Below the pieces are notes generated by a model. That model made no database searches. It was given only the letters and a program-made list of their open reading frames with translations, and was not told the origin of the DNA. The position numbers and the translations under genes are program-made. From Nephromyces sp. MM_2019 (taxonomy: Eukaryota; Apicomplexa; Aconoidasida; Nephromycida), in NCBI GenBank assembly GCA_015657535.1, contig JADHZB010001582.1, positions 105,994-126,527 of the forward strand: a stretch of 20,534 nucleotides of DNA. The letters are read 5' to 3'. This document shows positions 11,101 to 20,100 of this stretch, piece by piece (position 1 is the stretch's first letter; the number at the start of each line of letters is the position of its first letter).

Positions 11101-14100
11101 TATTTAAGATAATAAAAAAATGCTTCGAAGCATGTTCCAGCTGTTTCAACATATACTATGTAGCCCTTTTTTGACAGCTAAAAAGCTGAAACCTTTGACT
11201 ACTTCATAAAGTTTTAATCGAGTGTTTTTTGCTTACTCCTTGTGCTACAGTCAAAACAAGGAAACTTTGCTCCTTACAAATTTGCTGAGCTTGTTGGAAG
11301 GTAGGTGATACGAGTTTTTGCTATAATTCGGCCTAATCTTCAGCTTATGACACTTTTTTTTAAATTATGCCCCTCTTTTACTTGTTTATGGGTTGGTTAC
11401 AAAGATTGCACGAATGAAGTCTTCCGTTCCCAAGCACTTTGCAGCATTTATTGCGTTTTGGCAACTTTATTTTCTGGTTAGCTCTGGGTAGCAGCTTTAG
11501 ATTTTGATTGCTAGCATTCATCATCGGAAATAACGGGGTTTTTTTCTTTTTTTTTAATATCTTACTTTGTTTTACCGTCACTCTTCAGGGAGTGCCACAA
11601 TTGATGAAATCAGGGCTGTGGAAGCACAAGCTTCAAGCTTAAATACGATCTTCTTACAAGCCTTTACTGGAGAAAGTTCTGGCAAAACTTTAAGTCTAAA
11701 GAAAAGTGACACCTTGGATATGCAAAAACTTGCTCCTGTGAAGCCGGAGATAAAAAAATCATGGGGTTTGCAAGAAGAGCATATTATTTTTGATGATCTC
11801 CTTGAAGCAACCCTCCCATGGGATTGCCTTCAGTTTCAGGATCGCAGTAACTTGATTCAGAGCTTGAAAAGGGTGGTATACCAACCAGGAAAAACAATAT
11901 ACACAGCGAACAGTTCTGACACTCGTTTGCTGTTCCTTGTAGCTGGCGAAATTTCCTTTGTACGCCCGGTAAAGCAATTTTTTGAGCTTTTCATATGGCG
12001 CTGTGAATGTAGTTTTGTTGCAAAAACATATGGCAACTCTGAGTTTTTGGAAAATATTAAACGAAAAATCAGCTTTTTTTCATTTAAAATTAACGCTCTT
12101 TAGGCGTAATTCTTTATGAGTCCTAATCTTACACTCCAACTGCAATTATTATAAAAGAGAAACTGTAGATACTGTAGATCTTTTTCTTAATAGTCTCGTA
12201 GATAGTTCTAGTGAAAATCATACGCTTGGTTTGATCGTGTGATTTTACGATTTAGGGTTAATCTGTGGATTTTTTTTTGGGTTTAGGAGGTATTTTTTGG
12301 CACAATTTTTATTTCTCTATTAGTAGTAGGTTTTGTGTTTTATTCTTGTATTTTACTAGTTATTGGACTTTTTATGCTGCGGTTTTGAACTTGTTAGGGC
12401 TGCAGAGTAAATTTCGAGCTTTTTTTTTTGCTTTTTTTGCTTAAAATAGTATGAATTTGCTTGTTAATATACATAAAATAATATGGTTTGATGTTTTTTA
12501 CACACCATGAATTTTATGAAAAGCATAAAATACATATTTAAACTTCATTTTCATCAATTTCCAAGACAAGATTTGGTCTAAGCATAGATTTAGATAACAA
12601 GAAACCCCTAGAAAATCAAGATTTTTGTGAGTTCATAGGAAGCTCTTTTAGAAGTTTAACTGCAATAAGGCGAAAACCTAAAGGTTGATTTGCACATGTA
12701 ACTGGCAGCAGACCTATTGTATTTCTCGAAATCTTCACCGTGTTTTTTTCATGAAGATGAAAGGAAAATTCCCACATAATTCATGCCTTTAATTTTGTAT
12801 TTTCCCACCTCTTAACATGCTCTTGATGAGATTTCCTGCTGATTGTAGACCAAAATTTGAATATCTTTGAAAAAAAGCATTTCCCAAATATTTTTATTTG
12901 GCTTTTGCAGGGTTTTTTTTATGAATCTGTTGAAGGAAAGAAGCAAGCGCCCTGCATTCTTCTCAGCGAGTCGATTGTAGAAGAAAACGTGTGCGAGCTA
13001 ACTATTTTAGCCTCTGACACTCGGCAAAGTACTGGGAAAGCTGAAGCATGTGTCATTTGGGAACTTGAAAAATCAGTTTATGTCAAAAATTATAAGGTAA
13101 TACCTTGAGATTGGCTGTGTTTATGATCTTTCCACAAAAAAATTTTTTTTTTTGATTATGAATTATTGTGTGTACATAAATGGCTGTATTGTTGCGAATA
13201 TGTGCTATTTTTACGATAAAAAGTCTTCTTTAGAGGCTTTAAAGGTAATTCAGGAGGATCCGATCTTCTATTTGATTGGTTCGTTTTTGCTTAAGAAAGT
13301 TGCTATACTATTCTGGATTGAAGGTTTTGATAAAAATACTGCTTCAACTTATGCGTTTTAGAAAATCTTAAAGAGCAGGATACAGGAAGTTGAAGAGTAT
13401 CTGATTATGATAGCTAAAGTTCCTATCATTCACAAGTTGAGCTCTCCTGAAAAAAGGAGGTTGGCATCGGTAAGTCTTTTTTTTTTTTTTTTTCTCTTTG
13501 CAGTCAAAAATTGCTGAATTTTTGCTCAAAGTACCATGATATTCCTAGATTCTGTATTTCATAACTTTTTGTTTGATGATTACTACTATGTTCCTTGTAT
13601 ATAAGCGATTGATGGGTGCAATTTTGGCGTATCATTAGCTGAAGAATAGCGTATTTAGACTTAAAAAAACTGGTGTATGCGAATGAGTTTTTAATTGTTT
13701 TTTTGTGTGTAGTCCTTCAAGAAAATGAGCTTTGGAAAAAGTCAGGCTATTATCAGAGAGGTACGTACACCAGAAGAAAAGCATTTTTTGATGATTCGCA
13801 TATGCAATTTCTAAAACGAACAACGCATCCAATTGGTGAATAATCTTGAAAATTAGCTGCATTACAGCTAAGATGTTGGAGTTACTGATATTATATAAGC
13901 AGATTGGGGTTTTTTGTATTGAATTTTATTTTTTGATGTAGCACTTCCTTCCTGTGACCGGCACCTCTCATGTGTGCTGGCTTCCTTGTGCCTCTCGTGG
14001 CAGATTTGTCGTGATTTAGGGGTAGAATCCATACTTTTTCTTTTTTTTTTTATCTGTTAATGCGTTTTTTTGCTTTTTTTTCGCTTTGAAATTCCTGTCT

Positions 14101-17100
14101 TCACCCATATATGGTGTGTGTCAGTTTGATGAGCCAGATGCATTTTATCTGGTGAAGTCGGGAAAAGCCGCTGTAGTCAAGAACTTTAAGTCTGATGAAG
14201 ATTATGATGAATTCAGAGTTTATCAAGTGGCAGATTACTTTGGAGAAGTATCGCTAATTACCAATAAAACCAGAACTGCTACTATAATTGCCAAGGTTGC
14301 TTGTGAGGTACTAGATGAGGAACTTGTTTGTTGTTTTTTTTTCTGAATTTTTTTTACGGCCTTTTTCATATAATCTGAGTAATGTGCTTAATTTTGTCTT
14401 TGGAGATATCTTCAACATTTGTGTGCTTTAAATGCCTTAAAACGCTACAATTTTATGGAATTTTTCAAATATTTGTGGTTCCTATTCCGAGCCTCTCAGC
14501 TTTATGAACTGAAGTTTTCTTTGCAGTAATCACAAGGGTAGCTTGTGTTTTTGCGTGGAAGTTTTGCTTACTCTGCTTGGTGCCCAATTATTTTGTAGCC
14601 TAGCCTAACTCCCATCAAGATAAGGCCATTGTGGAGGGTTTTTATAGTATTTTCCAAAAGCCTTGATATATTTTCAAGGGCTGCTTTTTTTTGGAGTAGA
14701 ATCTCATCAGATATATTTTATCTTTAGAATTTCTAGTAAAGTGCTATTTGTTATACCATCAAAAATTGCGATGAATTTCTAGACTTTTTCTAAAAGTATC
14801 TATTTTTCAGTGCCTCTGCCTTGATAAGGACACTTTTCAACGACTTCTTGGCAACTTCAAGAATGAATTTATGATCCGAGCCCAGCAGCTTTATACTACT
14901 AACGACCATTTCGGTAGTAGCGCCAAGAGCGTAAAAAAAGAAGCTTCTGGAGCTTCAAGTTCTGAGTCAAAGAAAGAAGCCAAAAACTCATCCACTGCAT
15001 CCCGACGTAACGCCAAGGCTGCCATAAATGCTGATACTAACGAAGAAAGCCCAGCATTTCAACTCATCCGTATGGAGAAGAAGATAGTACGTTTACGTAT
15101 TTTTTTCAGTCGAATAATTCTTCAAAATGCTGCCTTTTAAGATTTTTTTATGAAAATAAAACAGTTGAATAACCATAAATTGAATTAGGTATATTCTAAT
15201 TTTGCTATTGATATATTTTTTGTAATCAAAAATAAAAGGCAGTTTTAGTTCAAGGTTTATAAACATCAGTATTATTAGTAGTACGGAGTCAAATTGCTTT
15301 ATGCAGAAAATTTCGGTTATTAGTCTACTAGAAAACTAACTTCAAAGTTTAGACTTGAATGATAACAACATTGCTTATCTGAATTGTAGAAAACCAGCTT
15401 AGAAAACTTTTTTTTGTATGCTAAAAACATCCATCATTTAGTAGGTTTTACGTTTTTTTTGTGTAAATTTCAGAGTTTTTCGAGAAAAAGGAATATTTTG
15501 TGTTTTTAAGGCTATTTTCAAATATGTGCTATTTTTGTAGAAAACTTGCCAGCATCAATCCTTGAATTGAAGATTTGGAAAAAAATAATTATCGCACAGT
15601 TAGCCTCGAATAAATGCATTTTGAAGGCTTTTTGGGAAATGTTTTCGGGATTTTATTGGGTTTTTGCTGCTTTTAAGGCGCATAATTATTGTTAAAGAAT
15701 AAAATCCTTACCAAGATTTCATAGAAAGCAATCTGCCCGATTTTTTGAATATAGAAACTCATTTTCAACAAATTTTTTTTTACAAGCAGAAAAGCTTTTT
15801 ATTTGCTATTTTTTGGATGAAGAAACCAAAAAAATGGTGCTTTTCCCTTTTTTTATATTCACATGAAAAAGCGTGCAAATAGTGCCGCGGGAAATGGATG
15901 TAATAGGAGGATACATTTCGTGGAGTTTATACCTTTTTTGTTCAGCGATCATTAAATTTGCCAACCAAGTTTATGTGCTGAAGCTGACTTAGAGGGGAGT
16001 GTTGTGGAAGCGCAGCATTGAACGAATTTATGCAAAAAAAAAGGAGAAATATAGGGGGGGGAATAGAAGGGGGAAACACACACAGCAGCACACGGGGAAG
16101 CACACACGGCAGCACACAGGCAGCACACGGGGCAGCACACATGGCAGCACACGGGGAAGCACACATGGCAGCACACGGGGAAGCACACATGGCAGCACAC
16201 GGGGAAGCACACATGGCAGCACACATGGCAGCACACATGGCAGCACACATGGCAGCACACACGGCAGCACACGGGGAAGCACACATGGCAGCACACATGG
16301 CAGCACACGGGGAAGCACACATGGCAGCACACATGGCAGCACACATGGCAGCACACACGGCAGCACACGGGGAAGCACACACGGCAGCACACACGGCAGC
16401 ACACGGGGAAGCACACATGGCAGCACACATGGCAGCACACACGGCAGCACACACGGCAGCACACACGGCAGCACACATGGCAGCACACATGGCAGCACAC
16501 AACACACACACACACAACACACACACACAACACACACACACACAACACACACACACACAACACACACGGCAGCACACAATACACACACACACAGATAATC
16601 ACGCAATTCTGCTTTCTCCTTTATATCAATACGCTGATTTTTGTTAATAATCTGCCGCATCTTCTGCTATTCAATCATAATTTTCTATTTTTCAAATTTC
16701 GACTTTTTTTAGGAATTGGATGAGCTGTTTCTCGTGTTAGAGGTGGTGCCTATTATAAAGGAACTATCACCAGAGCAACGCAAGGCTTTAGTGAGGGTAC
16801 TGCAGCTTTGGATAGGCATTTTTTTTATAATGCGATGCTTATGAAAATTATTATAATAAAAGTAAAAGAAAAACTTCTACGATGCAGTGAAATTCAAGCT
16901 GCGTGAAATGGATGCTGCAAGGTTTAAGGCATTTTATTGACAAAAACTTGCACACAGCACAATTCATGGAATTTTAAGGTATGTGTGTGCTTTTTTTGCA
17001 GGAGAAGATATGTTTTTCATGTTTTGATATAATGCTGTTCTCATGAAAAGGTCATTTACAATTATCTGACATGAAATAGCGAATTTTAGTGGAATGCAGA

Positions 17101-20100
17101 GTGTAAGATAGGAATTTTTTGTGCTATGATTCTACTGTTATTGTATGATAAAACTGTAGATTTGAGCGATGAATTTCAGTTTTTTTTTAAGAAATTTTCC
17201 AGTCAATTTTGGTGGATTTCAGCCAATTTTTAGAATGTAGTGCAATCAGAAAACCCATGGTACGCAGATTTTAAAGTATGCACACACATTATATCAAAAA
17301 TAAAATCTTAAAATTAACGCAAGTGTTGGTTTTTTTTCTGAAATATTTGTGCTTTAAATTACTTATTGAGTGCAGCATTAACCGTAAAAATTAGTTTGTT
17401 TTACGATTTTTAGTCGCTTCTTTAGGGTTTTGTTTTGAAGAGATACCGAAATTAAAAGCTGCATTAAGTGCTCTTTTAAAAATCTTTAGAAAAGCATGTG
17501 TGTGCGAGTTTTTAGCAGAGATTTCACGTTGACCTGATTTTTCGGAGGAAATTGTATCGATTGAATTGCTGCTGCAGATTTACCACAAATAGCAGTCCAA
17601 AAATACACGATTCGAGCATCATATTGATATAGAACTTATAAAAGCTTTATTTGATTCCAAACCTGGATTTTAGACTAGTTATTAGAAGAAATTTGCTTCT
17701 TTTCGTTTTTGTTGGTGAATGATGTTTTTATTTTGATTTTTTTGCTATTTTTCGTATCTTTTTTGCTTCATAATGGGTTCATCTCACTCTTTTGTTTCAC
17801 CATTTCCTGCTTTTTTCCTTCTTCAATCGTAGAAATCATCAAAAACTCTCAAAAATTTTGCAATAAAAGCAAGCTTGACGCTTGACTGCCTGCTGATAAT
17901 CGCTGCTTTTTCTATGCCAAAAAAGACTCACCGAAAGCCTAAAAAGGCAATTTTTTCTTCTTGTTTTTTCCACTTAATGAAACATTCCTGCGTTCTCTTC
18001 AGGACTTGGTACTGGAAATTCATTACCCAAATGCTCCTATAGTGATTGAAGGTGATTATCCAGACAAATTTTATATATTAAAATCTGGTACCGTTTCTGT
18101 AATGCTGTACCAAGGCCCAGGTAAGCCCTTGAGGGCTCTAAAGGAGTACTCTTCTGCAGAATATTTCGGGGAGATGTCACTCATTAAGGACCAACAGAGA
18201 TCAGCCTATATCATAGCCACGACTCCTGTTCATGTAGGTTATTTTGGAGTGGGAAGAGAGTTAAGAGTCGCGTGCCTGGTTTATCGATATGTCTTTTTTT
18301 GTTTTGATGCTGCTTTGATACTTTCTTAGCTACTTGATTGCTTTTTTACCTTAAATTTTGATTTTGCATCTCTTCTTCTGATTCAGGTATTTCTAGATGT
18401 GTGAATCTGCAAATTCTCCTCTAAAATTCCATCTGGTTTTGTACGATATTTTTCAGTATAAACGTATGAGCTTATAATGCTTTCCTTGTTCCTAATCAAA
18501 TGAATAGTTCAGTGGTCTAAAAATGAGCCATGTATCACACACACATGTATCACACACATGTATCACACACACATGTATCACACACATGTATCACACACAC
18601 ATGTATCACACACATGTATCACACACATGTATCACACACACACACACGCACACACACACACACGCACACACACACACACGCACACGCACACACACACACA
18701 CACGCACACGCACACGCACACACACACACACGCACACACACACACACGCACGCACACACATGTATCACACGCACACACATGTATCACACACACACACGCA
18801 CACATGTATCACACACACACACACGCACACACACACACGCACACACACACGCACACACACACACGCACACACACGCACACACACCGTTAATGTTATAAGG
18901 AGCCATTGAAGCTTTTTTTAACCAGAAAAAGAGGATATTAATATGCGAGTAGCCTTTTGAAATATAGATTGCTTTAAACTGAAGTAAACATTTTTGTTTT
19001 TTCTCGGTGTTTTCTTGGCCTTTGAAAGGAGTTTGTTGGCACTTAATTACTTATATAACCTTTTTCATTTTTGTTATCCCAATTTGCTTTATATTTTATG
19101 AAAAATCTAGTCGAATGCATGGAAAATTCAGTGGAAATTAAGTCAAATGATGAAAAATTTGCCTTTAAAATTGCATTTGATTTTTTGATGAATTTACTGA
19201 TGCTCATTATGTATATTCTCTTCAACTGTTTGGTAGAGATTGAGACCAATTTTTATTTTTAAGGTTTTTGGGCAACTCCTGATGAAGACTTCAACTAAAA
19301 CTTTTTTCTTCAGATATCTTTCTTGTATTTATGTGAATATATATATATGAAAATATCTGCTGCGTTTTTAGGTTTATTCGCTGGAAAAACAAAAATTTTT
19401 GAAGCATTTAGAGCATCGTTTCTCTGATTTTTTGGAAAGAGCAAAGACAACCTATCATAGAATAGATGATATTTCCATTGTTCAACAAAGCTCGAGCCTT
19501 GAGCTAACTGGAACAAGCGAGGTGACGTTTATAGCTTGGATGACAAATCTGTTTTTTGATTTGAAGACGCCATTTTTTGGGTATTTTTATGCATTTTTTT
19601 CGTTTTAATGGCAGAAATTGAAGAAAACATACTTTTTCGGTTATTTTTTTGTAACAATATCCTCAAAACCTACATATCTTTGATAAATTACATCTTCATT
19701 TACAATTTTTAGCTGCTTTGAAAGTATGTTTTCTACTTTTTTTGCCAATGCAATAATCTATTAGAATTTAAAGTTAAACTTTCATCAAATTTTTTAGACT
19801 ACAAAATATTAACAGCTTCGTTTTCCTCCGGTTTAAACACCTTTTCTCGGTCTGATGTTCAGTAAAAAGCTCTCAAAAACAGTTAAATTCTGCGCTAAAA
19901 TTGACTTTTTACAGTTAAAGAGTTCTAATGTTAAGTTTTCAATATTTTTTACGTTTATTATTTTTGATGATTTACTCATTGAAAGTTTGCAGAAAAGCCT
20001 TTAGAAAACGTAATAAATACGAATTTTTTTCAATCTGAGGATGCTTTCTGTGTGCGTAGTAATTTGTTTAATAAAGACTTATCAGCGTTGAGTGCTTTAA

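Larger units (their letters stand above)
15087..16712 (+). other. Intron 21 (1626 bases) carrying a minisatellite
   Basis: GTACGT donor, gactttttttag acceptor, phase 0. The first 900 bases are very T-rich without genes. The rest holds a 12-base minisatellite followed by a CA tract. It lies in the linker between CNBD2 and CNBD3, and the protein reads smoothly across it (MEKKI|ELDELF). It is the longest intron in the window. Confidence 0.7.

Noticed and set aside
12248..12260. ttaggg-like motif suggesting a telomeric repeat
   Set aside because: It is a single copy inside intron 16, with no tandem array.
13761..14124. Possible intronic box C/D snoRNA (TGATGA and CTGA motifs)
   Set aside because: The C-box lacks the preceding purine, spacing is too large, and no terminal stem is visible.
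15942..16660. Long open frames on both strands (Cys/Ala/Val-rich or His/Gly/Ser/Thr-rich, about 200 codons)
   Set aside because: They are produced by the stop-free 12-base minisatellite and the CA tract inside intron 21. They carry no non-repetitive domain and appear in several frames at once.
18523..18909. His/Thr-rich open frames in three + frames
   Set aside because: They are translations of a CA-rich microsatellite within intron 23.
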